Source: Bacillus sp. ISL-18
GTDB lineage: Bacteria > Bacillota > Bacilli > Bacillales > Cytobacillaceae
Length of the DNA: 64,000 nucleotides
Direction of reading: 5' to 3'
Assembly (NCBI RefSeq): GCF_018613415.1
Contig: NZ_JAGGQG010000002.1
Location: 186,001-250,000, forward strand
Below are positions 57,374 through 64,000 of the stretch, piece after piece (position 1 is the first letter of the stretch; every line of letters begins with the position of its first letter). Both the position numbers and the translations under genes were made by a program. The notes under the pieces were generated by a model that saw nothing but the letters and a program-made list of their open reading frames with translations, was not told where the DNA came from and ran no database searches.

Positions 57374-58054
57374 TGCGGATGGGAAGTCGGACGATTCAGG
57401 ACAAATAACGAACAAGAGGGCTCCGATAGAGACACCGCAGAAACTTTCCATTACGATATACCTACTGGGGTATATAATAGAAGAAAGTCGGAATAATTAC
57501 GATTTATAGGGTAATATGCGGTAATGCTATCAGGATATATACTGTTCAAAACTTTACATATTTACGCTACCGTGTCCGATGGGAATAATGCCCAGCGCTT
57601 CCCGTTTCACCAACAAACAGCGCGGTTTAAGCGTCGACCTTCCGAACTTAGGGGGTTTGTCAAATAGTAGCCGGATCGTCTGGCGGAAGGGCTGCCGTAT
57701 CATTAACTGAACGACTATTCATTATGCAAGATATACGGGAAATACTGGCGGATATGCCGAGGGTAAACCGCGGTATCATGCGGATGTATAAGATATGCAT
57801 ATCGCATATTATTTGCGTAACGATTGAGCGTTGATCTGGTGACGTTCGAATATTACATAATTACAGAAAAGATTTATTTTACGCACTTATGTTGTATATG
57901 TATTCATCGTTATACAATAGTAATGATTACGATTTAACTTTCGTAAAAATATAAAACGACATATTCCGACAAAGGTTCGAACCCCCAGGCCGCCTAGTTT
58001 CAAGCGCCAGATTCGGCCATCAGAGTTACTAAATATAGTTCAAATCTTTAGGGG
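57374..58054. other. 681-bp stretch without a supported gene
   Basis: Contains a promoter-like palindrome (57451-57478), a 36-codon frame at 57724-57834 without a ribosome site, a GATATGCATATC palindrome near 57798, and a T-arm-like TTCGAACCCC at 57977. Many short inverted repeats and mixed base composition; could hold an RNA or decayed genes. Confidence 0.5.
57451..57478 (+). promoter_or_regulatory. Promoter-like site with CsoR-type palindrome
   Basis: TATACC-TACTGG-GGTATA (57457-57474) lies between a weak -35 TTACGA and a -10 TATAAT (57473-57478). The TAC...GGGGTAT form resembles CsoR/RcnR-family operators, but no obvious gene follows. Confidence 0.35.
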
Positions 58055-58234
58055 TTATAACTGGATATCCTTAACGTTAACATCGTATGCCTCGATGAAC
58101 TCAACAACGCCCAGCAGTCGCTTAATGGCGTAATCCTTTTCCGAACTCTGATCATCAACCAATTCCGCAGCTAAATTCAGCACTTCCGATTTAATCCGCG
58201 ATATAGTCAACTTCGCTTCCAGTAACTCGTTCAT
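58055..58234 (-). CDS. Small hypothetical protein, 59 residues
   Basis: ATG at 58234 preceded by GGGAGAA. The product is acidic and helical (NELLEAKLTISRIKSEVLNL, then QSSEKDYAIKRLLGVVEFIEAYDV). Not recognised; good ribosome site and even codon use support it. Confidence 0.6.
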   Translation of the reverse strand: MNELLEAKLTISRIKSEVLNLAAELVDDQSSEKDYAIKRLLGVVEFIEAYDVNVKDIQL

Positions 58235-58323
58235 ATCTATTTATTCTCCCGTTCCTTATATAATTGGTTGCCAGATGGACAAATTTATTATAAAATATTC
58301 TTATAATTTAATAAAGTTCTTTA

Positions 58324-58490
58324 AGTGCCTTAGGCGAAATGAACACATCTATGGCTTAATAGGGAATTCGGTGTAAATCCGGAACTGTATACGCAACTGT
58401 AAATGCTGACGAAACGAGTAAACACTGTACAAAAATGCCTGTATGGGAAGCGCTCGGAGTAGGATAAAGCATAAGTCAGGAGACCTGCTT
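58324..58490 (+). promoter_or_regulatory. Adenosylcobalamin riboswitch
   Basis: Diagnostic segments in order: TTAATAGGGAATTCGGTG (58356-58373) with AAATCCGG, CGCAACTGTAAATGCTGA (58392-58409), GGGAAGCGCTCGGAG, and the B12 box AGTCAGGAGACCTGC (58474-58488). The B12 box end ACCTGCTT (58483-58490) can pair with AAGC-G-AGGT (58514-58522), the ribosome site of the next gene, enclosing a 7-bp hairpin (58494-58512): a translational switch is inferred. Confidence 0.93.
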
Positions 58491-58535
58491 AAAACTTTGA
58501 TTTTTTCGAAGTAAAGCGAGGTGAGCGTATTAGTT

Positions 58536-58649
58536 ATGGATTTTTTTATTAAATTTATTAGTAATCCCTTTGTCCAAGGAGTAGCTACAATTATTGTTGC
58601 TAATATTTTATGGGATTTTATTTCTAAATACAAAATTACAAGACGATAA
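58536..58649 (+). CDS. 37-residue membrane peptide under a cobalamin riboswitch
   Basis: MDFFIKFISNPFVQGVATII, then VANILWDFISKYKITRR: one hydrophobic helix and a basic tail. The P-x3-G pattern and charged end recall Fst/SprA1-type I toxins or holin-like peptides, but this is only a resemblance. GAGGTGAG lies 11 bases before the ATG; a GTG at 58521 would add five residues. The only gene between riboswitch and terminator. Confidence 0.65.
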   Translation: MDFFIKFISNPFVQGVATIIVANILWDFISKYKITRR

Positions 58650-58654
58650 TAAAA

Positions 58655-58683
58655 CAGCCCTGGTAATTTAGTTTACCGGGGCT
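58655..58683. terminator. Shared terminator of convergent small genes
   Basis: AGCCCTGGTAA/TTACCGGGGCT 11-bp stem with one G-T pair; ends both the riboswitch transcript and the gene on the other strand. Confidence 0.75.
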
Positions 58684-58692
58684 CTTATGTGT

Positions 58693-58863
58693 TTAATTCT
58701 TAATCTCTTCTCTCGCACTCTGCAACGCAGCCTCTTCGGTAAGCCCCTTTCGTTTTACCGTCTTCTTCTGCTTATGATCCGATAAAACAGCTTCATACAT
58801 ACCATCCGGTCTTTTATACGTTAGAGTCGTAATTTTTCCTTTTTGATTAATGGTAACGCCCAT
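58693..58863 (-). CDS. Small hypothetical protein, 56 residues
   Basis: MGVTINQKGKITTLTYKRPD followed by a basic middle (KQKKTVKRKG) and an acidic helical end. ATG at 58863 follows GAGGTGAT. The frame is open upstream but without a ribosome site. Not recognised. Confidence 0.65.
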   Translation of the reverse strand: MGVTINQKGKITTLTYKRPDGMYEAVLSDHKQKKTVKRKGLTEEAALQSAREEIKN

Positions 58864-59034
58864 CAATATCACCTCGCTCTCTACCTTAGTAATTCGGTTT
58901 AATGGCGAAACTACCTTCGTGCAATTGCGGACATTCTGTGACATCATGCGAAAGCTGACGCAATAATGACGATTAACCACGCGAGTGTATTATTTTATAT
59001 AATCGTATTTCAGCCGAATTTTAGGAGGAAGAGT

Positions 59035-59124
59035 ATGGAAATAAAGAAGACGAGGTTTGTTCGGAAGGGTTTGCTTACTGATTATAAAACTTTTAAGCGA
59101 TCTAGAGTTCGCAGCTCATACTAA
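59035..59124 (+). CDS. Possible 29-residue basic peptide
   Basis: ATG after a near-perfect AGGAGGAAG; product MEIKKTRFVRKGLLTDYKTF plus KRSRVRSSY, about a third Lys/Arg. Short enough that chance is possible, but the ribosome site is the best nearby. Confidence 0.4.
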   Translation: MEIKKTRFVRKGLLTDYKTFKRSRVRSSY

Positions 59125-59258
59125 GGAGTTTCAAGATGTCTTGTCCGCTCATAAACGCGCTGACGTCTCTACCCTCCCTTCCGCAAAGTGGAGGCCGGAC
59201 CAAAGCGGACTATGGCGGGAGCAATCATATCCCGGAAGAGGGAAGAAGGAGGACGTCA

Positions 59259-59549
59259 ATGCTGTCGATAGAGGAAAAGAAGATACTGGCGAAGCTACTG
59301 TTGGAGGAAACGACGGAGCAGCAACCGAGGGACGTCTCGCATCGGCAGAGAGACGAATTTGGCCGGTTTCTACCGGAGGACGAATTGAAGTCCGAAACCA
59401 GGGCGGACTCGTATTTACGATCAATTAGGCTCGTTAAGGTGCGAGACAGCTATGGAACATATCTCGTAAAGGATTGGGAGGCAATCGCCAGGGCGGTCGG
59501 GGCAATCTGCATCGTCGGGGCGGTTATAATAATAGCGATTATTACTTAA
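59259..59549 (+). CDS. Hypothetical protein with C-terminal membrane helix
   Basis: A 96-residue protein: charged N-terminal part (MLSIEEKKILAKLLLEE), then a hydrophobic tail (AIARAVGAICIVGAVIIIAIIT). The start at 59259 has AGGAGG six bases before it. An in-frame ATG at 59136 with AAGGAG would add 41 Pro/Ser-rich residues; which is used is unclear. Confidence 0.6.
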   Translation: MLSIEEKKILAKLLLEETTEQQPRDVSHRQRDEFGRFLPEDELKSETRADSYLRSIRLVKVRDSYGTYLVKDWEAIARAVGAICIVGAVIIIAIIT

Positions 59550-59586
59550 GGTTGATCCGTTAAACCACTTCTTTTTTGTTGAGGAA

Positions 59587-59613
59587 AAAGAGACGGGAAC
59601 TTCCCGTCTCTTA
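59587..59613 (-). terminator. Terminator
   Basis: AAGAGACGGGAA/TTCCCGTCTCTT stem; on the minus strand followed by TTTCC. Serves the next gene and perhaps the previous one. Confidence 0.7.
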
Positions 59614-59623
59614 GGATTTTAGC

Positions 59624-59890
59624 TTAATTCCACTCTAATATTTGGTTGTAAAGGTTTTGATAGTTATCAACTTTGGTTTTTAAATAGTTTTCAATTTCCG
59701 AAAACACTACACTTTGAGGCTCAGTTGATTGGTAAACATTGGAGCCGGCAGGAAACGGATACGTGTTAACCTCATTTAATACAGATGAGTTTGCAATTGC
59801 TGCAACTAAAACTGGTTCGACATTAAAAGTAATGTCAGTGATATTCCCATTTGTTGTACCTAGTTTTGATACTTTAATAAAATTTGTCAT
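59624..59890 (-). CDS. Hypothetical protein, 88 residues
   Basis: MTNFIKVSKLGTTNGNITDI, then a mixed alpha/beta sequence ending in a helix (YLKTKVDNYQNLYNQILEWN). ATG after AAAGGAAT. Not recognised. Lower GC than its neighbours. Confidence 0.65.
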   Translation of the reverse strand: MTNFIKVSKLGTTNGNITDITFNVEPVLVAAIANSSVLNEVNTYPFPAGSNVYQSTEPQSVVFSEIENYLKTKVDNYQNLYNQILEWN

Positions 59891-60035
59891 TTGATTATTC
59901 CTTTCATACTAAATTATTTTTGTTGTTTTTGACTTTGACTATATTTGACCTTATTTTAATATAAAATTTCTATTAGATGCAAATATTTACTACTATTAAT
60001 TTTTTTAGCTTCCAATAAATAGAAAAGACGCCTTA

Positions 60036-60296
60036 CTAGGCGCCTTCATATTCGTATGAAATTATATCTTCGATTCCGTATCTTTTCGGAGATCTATTAT
60101 CCTTTTCTGCTTTTTCAATTTCAAAGCGGTTAAGGGCGTCTAATATATTCGTTAACGTTTCGACCTCAATCCGACTGACATCATTATTTACATATGTAGC
60201 AACGGTGGCTGGTCGTACCTTCGATTCAACCGCTAGAGCATTCTTCGTTATATCTAATTCTTTTAGTACGTCTCCTAGTTTAAAATTTAGCGCCAT
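60036..60296 (-). CDS. XRE-type repressor
   Basis: An 86-residue helix-turn-helix protein (LGDVLKELDITKNALAVESKVRPATVATYVNNDVSRIEVETLTNILDAL) with a short C-terminal tail and no peptidase or dimerisation domain. GGGAGAGG before the ATG. Divergent from the small-gene cluster at 60475, so probably the repressor that keeps the element quiet. Confidence 0.85.
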   Translation of the reverse strand: MALNFKLGDVLKELDITKNALAVESKVRPATVATYVNNDVSRIEVETLTNILDALNRFEIEKAEKDNRSPKRYGIEDIISYEYEGA

Positions 60297-60392
60297 ATTT
60301 ACCTCTCCCGAACTAAAGTTTGTATATCATCATTATAACTTATTCTCCGAAAAAATTACGGATAAAATTTCTGAAAAAATTAAAAATAACTA

Positions 60393-60446
60393 TTGACGTC
60401 ATACTCCAGCGGTTATATACTGAAGTCAATCCAGTAGTCATACTAC
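60393..60446 (+). promoter_or_regulatory. Early promoter with candidate repressor operators
   Basis: TTGACG (60393) and TATACT (60416) with 17-bp spacing. GTCATACT occurs at 60398 and 60437; the latter lies in the palindrome GTAGT-CAT-ACTAC (60434-60446). These are likely sites for the divergent XRE protein. Confidence 0.65.
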
Positions 60447-60474
60447 AAAAGTTAAACAACGGGGAGTGGTTGCA

Positions 60475-60777
60475 TTGATACAAGAAGTTTATTTACGTGA
60501 ACAACAGCTTTATGGTTCTGAGGTATTCGAAAGTTATCAAGCAATTCGACTTAACAACAACGCGGTGGTGATCTTTGACGAGGAAGGAATGTCAATTCTT
60601 CGTCTAAAGGAAGGTAGCGATAACATTGATATCAATAATTCGTTATTTTTCGCACACTTTTTCAAAGTTGGTGATCCACGGATGATTGACGTTAAAAAGG
60701 TAAGCAAAATGTCAGCTATTGAGTTTTTCGAATACTTAGGGACATTAAGGGAGGCTCCAAAATGTTTATCCCGATAA
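60475..60777 (+). CDS. Hypothetical early protein, 100 residues
   Basis: TTG start at 60475 chosen because GGGGAG (60461) is at good distance; the upstream GTG at 60466 abuts it. The product starts MIQEVYLREQQLYGSEVFES and is an alpha/beta protein without known motifs. First gene under the early promoter. Confidence 0.7.
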   Translation: MIQEVYLREQQLYGSEVFESYQAIRLNNNAVVIFDEEGMSILRLKEGSDNIDINNSLFFAHFFKVGDPRMIDVKKVSKMSAIEFFEYLGTLREAPKCLSR

Positions 60778-60980
60778 TTACTAAGCCTGTATACGTCCGA
60801 TTCATTCGTAATGCTGACGGCTCGTTCAATCTCCGCATTGTAGGAACTACTGGTAAACCGATTAATATTTGCATTAAGCAGTTCAAGCGTATTTTTCCAG
60901 GCGCTTCGACTAACTTCAAAGTAGGTCTTGAGAAAATGGATAAGGCGTTCGCAGAGGAGTTTTTCGAGGAGCACAAGTAA
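60762..60980 (+). CDS. Hypothetical protein, 72 residues
   Basis: MFIPIITKPVYVRFIRNADG, then a beta-rich and basic middle and a helical acidic end. Overlaps the previous gene by 16 bp; AGGGAGG before the ATG. Not recognised. Confidence 0.7.
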   Translation: MFIPIITKPVYVRFIRNADGSFNLRIVGTTGKPINICIKQFKRIFPGASTNFKVGLEKMDKAFAEEFFEEHK

Positions 60981-61035
60981 ACTATGCGCCGGTGTGTCTT
61001 TCTGACATGCCGGCCATTAAAAGGGAGGAAATGTT

Positions 61036-61248
61036 ATGTCAATTCAAGTTCGTTATGTAAAAACAATCGTAGGATGGTGGAATTTATATCCGGTTAATTG
61101 CGATCCTAGGCCGCCAGTAACAGTCTCACCGGCCAAAATGTCCGAGTTATTTGAGGAAGTGTCTCAGAAAGTAAAGTTCGGATGCGGTGAAATAAGCGCA
61201 GATCAGGCCGAGGCAATCTTTGGTGATTCTTTGAAGGAGGCAGCATAA
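61036..61248 (+). CDS. Hypothetical protein, 70 residues
   Basis: MSIQVRYVKTIVGWWNLYPV followed by PAKMSELFEEVSQKVKFGCG. AAGGGAGG before the ATG. The stop overlaps the next ATG by one base, so translation is coupled. Not recognised. Confidence 0.72.
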   Translation: MSIQVRYVKTIVGWWNLYPVNCDPRPPVTVSPAKMSELFEEVSQKVKFGCGEISADQAEAIFGDSLKEAA

Positions 61249-61535
61249 TGGTCCGTAGAGTAAAAGCGAAATTTACCGCAAGTGACGATCCTGATTTCGA
61301 AGTAGTGGAAGAACAGGCCGTTTTAATTGCTCCGGATATGATAATCGAAGCAAACGACGGTGAGTGGACGTTTCTCTTAATTCCGGCAGTGTCAGACGAT
61401 CAAGATGTCGTCGAGGTGGATAGAGCAAAATGCGGTTACTTCGCGTTAGCAATGTCGCATGAGCCGGAACTTAATTACGACTTTCTTGCAGAAGTATCGT
61501 TGCTTGATTTTATCAGAAGCTACGCAAAAAAGTAA
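61248..61535 (+). CDS. Hypothetical acidic protein, 95 residues
   Basis: Strongly acidic (VSDDQDVVEVDRAK) small protein, coupled to the previous gene (TAATG). AAGGAGG lies upstream. Acidic early proteins of mobile elements are often inhibitors or DNA mimics, but nothing specific shows that here. Confidence 0.72.
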   Translation: MVRRVKAKFTASDDPDFEVVEEQAVLIAPDMIIEANDGEWTFLLIPAVSDDQDVVEVDRAKCGYFALAMSHEPELNYDFLAEVSLLDFIRSYAKK

Positions 61536-61600
61536 AAAGCCCGATGATATTCGCAGTATCACCGAGCCCAAAACAATATAACTTAGGAGTTGATTTTATC

Positions 61601-61834
61601 ATGAAATTAAGAATAGTAACAGTACAATACAGTTTCGAAAACGAAATCCGTGAAGGTGAAAACGAAAAAGGTTTTCTTATCGGTAAAAAAGTGCTCGTGC
61701 TTCCAAGTGAAAAATGTGCCGAGCCTGGTCTTTATAACGCAATCATTTCGGACAATGATGACAAGACGGTACTTGTCGACCTAGACGCTGATTCTACTGA
61801 TTTCTTACAAGTGCTTAACCTAAATATCGCATAA
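61601..61834 (+). CDS. Hypothetical protein, 77 residues
   Basis: MKLRIVTVQYSFENEIREGE, an acidic beta-rich protein (DNDDKTVLVDLDADSTDF). The ATG at 61601 follows TTAGGAG; an upstream in-frame start lacks a ribosome site. Last of the early cluster. Confidence 0.7.
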   Translation: MKLRIVTVQYSFENEIREGENEKGFLIGKKVLVLPSEKCAEPGLYNAIISDNDDKTVLVDLDADSTDFLQVLNLNIA

Positions 61835-61849
61835 ATGTGACAAATTTCC

Positions 61850-62120
61850 TTACCAATAGCGGCGGCAACCGTTAAAATAATTAAAGGGTACGGCATACCT
61901 ATCGGTAATTGTGACGTTGGCGTGTCGCGGGCAAGGATACGCCAGCAAGCACTTTTAAATAACAGCGCGGCTCCAGGTGGAGCTCTTTCGATGGCACGAA
62001 CGGATTGTGCTTGGAGCCGTCACAAGACTGTTGACCGAACCTCAGTGCGGAACGGCAATTCCAATAGGCAGCGCTGAGTTAATTACGGCTTGATTCGTTG
62101 GCAGCGGATCAGGCCTTTTT
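61850..62120 (+). ncRNA. Structured RNA of unknown family, five stems and terminator
   Basis: Stems: TTACC-AA-TAG/CTA-TC-GGTAA (61850/61899); GTTGGCGT/ACGCCAGC (61916/61939) with outer GTG/CAC; CGGCTCCA/TGGAGCCG (61968/62012) with inner GCAC/GTGC; CTCAGTGC/GCGCTGAG (62041/62071) with inner GGAA/TTCC; and GGCTTGAT/ATCAGGCC (62087/62108) followed by TTTTT. GCTCCA (61970) can instead pair with TGGAGC (61978). GC-rich compared with surroundings and not coding. No promoter is obvious. Confidence 0.65.
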
Positions 62121-62140
62121 CAATTTTTATATTATCATAA

Positions 62141-62154
62141 CGAACTAATGTTCG
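62141..62154. promoter_or_regulatory. SOS box with perfect arms
   Basis: CGAAC-TAAT-GTTCG, LexA arms exact, 76 bp before the TTG of the HEPN-like gene. Confidence 0.85.
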
Positions 62155-62229
62155 CAACTATTTATGATAAAATTAATATACTAGGTTATTACTGGGTTAT
62201 TAATACTTTTTGGAAGGGAGAAATAAATT

Positions 62230-62781
62230 TTGGAGGATAAATATACAGATGAACTTTTTGAAAAAATCTTAAATCATCAAAGTTGGCCCAATTTTCCTGA
62301 AATAGTTAGTGAACTTCAAACTATTGCAATAACTTCATTTAAAAAGGATACGACTGAAGGGTATGTTGCATCAATACTTATTTTTCATCAAATTATTGAG
62401 GAAGCCTTGAAAACTCTTATAAAACTTTCGGAGTTATTGGTTAAAGCACATATTTGGCCGTCAGAAATAGAGTATCAATTTAATGAGGAAAGAAAAATGT
62501 TTGGTCAAGTTTTAGGGGAGTTCGAAAGATCGATTGATTTCAAAGAGAAAAAGGAATTAATTAACGTGGCTAGAGAAATGAACGGTATTCGAATCGGTAT
62601 AGTACATAAATTAACATCTAGAGGAGTAGGAGACGTAAAGAATGAAGCTGATAAGTTTAGAATGTTATATTCCAAATTTATGGAGCTATACGGTAAGGGA
62701 GAAGACTCATACATTTGGATGTTAGACGACTTAAGAAGAAGTGTATATATGGGATTTCAAAACGATTTAACGGTGGACTGA
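62230..62781 (+). CDS. HEPN-like protein (Rx4H motif), SOS-controlled
   Basis: An all-helical 183-residue protein. R121-IGIV-H126 in EMNGIRIGIVHKLTSRG fits the Rx4-6H catalytic motif of HEPN ribonucleases, and the surrounding helices (FHQIIEEALKTLIKLSELL, then KKELINVAREMNGIR) fit the fold. HEPN proteins are frequent in abortive-infection and toxin systems. TTG start after GAAGGGAG. Family assignment is by motif only. Confidence 0.6.
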   Translation: MEDKYTDELFEKILNHQSWPNFPEIVSELQTIAITSFKKDTTEGYVASILIFHQIIEEALKTLIKLSELLVKAHIWPSEIEYQFNEERKMFGQVLGEFERSIDFKEKKELINVAREMNGIRIGIVHKLTSRGVGDVKNEADKFRMLYSKFMELYGKGEDSYIWMLDDLRRSVYMGFQNDLTVD

Positions 62782-62803
62782 GATACCACCGTTATTTTTT
62801 TTG
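62768..62803 (+). terminator. Terminator of the HEPN-like gene
   Basis: AACGGTGG/CCACCGTT stem followed by ATTTTTTTT. Confidence 0.9.
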
Positions 62804-63115
62804 TTTTTTTTCGGAAAAATTGTCCGAAACGAACATCTGACGCGGCATACGTAATAGAAAGCTGCGCGGATATGGATTCTAGCACGACATAAATAATGTG
62901 AGCTTTTTGTCCGAAAACAGGAACTGCCGGGTCAATCTAAATATACAAATAAAAAATTTTTCCGAAGAAAATGCCTGATCTTTAAGGGTTTTAAAGCTTT
63001 GTCGCTAAATTGACCTGCGCGGATTTGCCCGCAACATCCTATTATCTTTTGAGGAGTATTTTTCCCGCGGCACTGTCCGCGTTCACATAAATCAATATTA
63101 ACGGAGGGATTCGAA
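62804..63115. other. Repeat-rich non-coding region before the Rep-like gene
   Basis: Holds TTTCGGA/TCCGAAA inverted repeat (62809-62829), further TCCGAA copies near 62912 and 62964, and CTGCGCGGAT twice (62862 and 63015). No supported gene on either strand. May be regulatory or part of an origin. Confidence 0.45.
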
Positions 63116-63589
63116 ATGGAATCGCAAAACAAGCCGTTACCAAATGACAAACGGCAGCTACTCGAAGCAAATAATTACGAAATGTACAATCTTGATTTAT
63201 TACGAAAGGTTTTTCCGAGGATTTTTGCGGAACACGATCGCCAATTTGAGCGAAAGCAACGTAAGCCCCAGATTCGCGATATTGTAGCACTGTATTTTTA
63301 CCTCTTATCGTATGTCGACGGAGTTCATACACGGGCAGACGGTACTAGGAGCGAACGATTCGGAGCCAGCTTTCCGTCGATAGCAAAAATAGCCGAGGAT
63401 TTAGGTATCGCAGAAAAACGGATTAAGCCACTGGTCGATATCTTGGAGGCTAACGGCCTGATTCGGCAAAAGCAGGTATGGAACGGAAAATGGTACTTCG
63501 TTTCTTTTTGTCCACGGATAAGTGACGACGGTTATATCGTTAATGCTGATGGCGAAAAAGTGGTGCCAGAATACCGAGATAGTCATTAG
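63116..63589 (+). CDS. Winged-helix replication-initiator-like protein
   Basis: A 157-residue protein with a winged helix (FPSIAKIAEDLGIAEKRIKPLVDILEANGLIRQKQVWNGKWYF, about 85-133), as in phage and plasmid replication initiators or replisome organisers. GGAGGG precedes the ATG. Repeats begin at its 3' end. It could also be a regulator. Confidence 0.65.
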   Translation: MESQNKPLPNDKRQLLEANNYEMYNLDLLRKVFPRIFAEHDRQFERKQRKPQIRDIVALYFYLLSYVDGVHTRADGTRSERFGASFPSIAKIAEDLGIAEKRIKPLVDILEANGLIRQKQVWNGKWYFVSFCPRISDDGYIVNADGEKVVPEYRDSH

Positions 63590-63694
63590 ATGCCGGTTAC
63601 GAGACAGGCATTAGATATCCGTTTCCATTACGGCATTAGTTGCCTATCTAAACATACCAAGTTAAACATACCAAGTTAAACAGACCAACAAGTA
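63584..63694. repeat. Iteron-like repeats after the Rep-like gene
   Basis: CATTAG at 63584, 63609 and 63634 (exactly 25 bp apart) and again at 63818; then AACATACCAAGTTA twice in tandem (14-bp period, from 63651) with a partial third copy (AACAGACCAA). Confidence 0.6.
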
Positions 63695-63853
63695 ATTGCG
63701 AGCATATTCGCAAGCTCATATGTCGCTACGCTTATAAGAATTAAAGATTATGCGGTAATAGATTAATACCTTTATTGCAAAGAAAAAAGAGTAATGAAGA
63801 TAACAAGAATGGACCGGCATTAGATGTACGCCACCAAAAGAGGAGGAGAAAAA

Positions 63854-64000
63854 ATGAAATCAAGCGAGGCTAAAATTTTAACAGTGGATAGCGCAGTAAC
63901 CTGGGCGCAGGCTAGAAACGAACTCAATAAGACTATGCTAAAACTGCGGACGGCTTACGGATACGCACCGCCAAAAGATATAAGTAATAACGAAATGGAC
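63854..64000 (+). CDS. Hypothetical protein, cut by window end
   Basis: The first 49 codons (MKSSEAKILTVDSAVTWAQA and on) after a strong AGGAGGAG; the rest lies outside. The visible part is helical, not recognised. Confidence 0.6.
   Translation, partial: MKSSEAKILTVDSAVTWAQARNELNKTMLKLRTAYGYAPPKDISNNEMD

Noticed and set aside
57973..57990. T-arm-like GGTTCGAACCCCC as a second tRNA or attR
   Set aside because: No other cloverleaf arms surround it, and it shares only about ten bases with the tRNA-Val end.
58349..58633. 94-codon minus-strand frame across the riboswitch
   Set aside because: It lies antisense to conserved riboswitch segments, has no good ribosome site, and reads as a non-protein-like mix.
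59057..59428. 123-codon frame overlapping the membrane-tail gene
   Set aside because: No ribosome site; it overlaps a better frame with a strong one, and its residues look random.
55200..64000. Complete prophage or conjugative element
   Set aside because: Only integration, regulation, small early genes and a Rep-like gene are visible; no capsid, tail, lysis, relaxase or secretion genes, so the type cannot be fixed.

Overview
The window is chromosomal DNA from a low-GC, spore-forming Bacillaceae bacterium. Gene order from about 6.7 to 54.7 kb follows the Bacillus subtilis yjzC-yjcH region closely: yjzC, yjzD, yjaU, yjaV, comZ, fabH-fabF, yjaZ, appDFABC, yjbA, trpS, oppABCDF, spx, mecA, coiA, pepF, spxH, yjbI, yjbK-yjbO, prpE, yjbQ, fabI, spoVIF, yjcD, yjcF, yjcG and yjcH. 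ClpB, absent from B. subtilis but common in other Bacillus-like genera, sits after yjzC, and the competence regulator med is missing between yjaV and comZ. Names are given from family motifs plus this synteny; nothing was searched.

Region 1-6.7 kb is an anaerobic/molybdenum block: a partial Crp/Fnr regulator, moaA, the Fe-S repair gene ric, moeA, mobB, a YwiC-like membrane protein and a typical Fnr with its C-terminal cysteine cluster. FNR-type sites lie before ric and moeA. As read here, ric has a frameshift and moeA an in-frame stop.

Region 6.7-54.7 kb is housekeeping, with readable regulation: a CtsR operator before clpB, FapR sites before fabH and fabI, a tryptophan T-box before trpS, terminators between oppA/oppB and appA/appB, an ECF-sigma promoter and a PerR-like box before spx, the sRNA RoxS/RsaE between pepF and spxH, a SpoVA operon, sigma-K-type promoters before yjcZ and spoVIF, and tandem SOS boxes before a small WYL-like gene at 54.9 kb.

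From tRNA-Val (55,127) to the window end lies the left part of a tRNA-integrated mobile element: a tyrosine integrase, an XRE repressor with a divergent cluster of small early genes, SOS boxes, a replication-initiator-like winged-helix protein with nearby repeats, and no structural or conjugation genes inside the window. Two arrangements stand out: a cobalamin riboswitch whose only downstream gene is a 37-residue membrane peptide (58.3-58.65 kb), and a five-stem structured RNA with its own terminator, followed by a perfect-arm SOS box and a protein with a HEPN-like Rx4H motif (61.85-62.78 kb).
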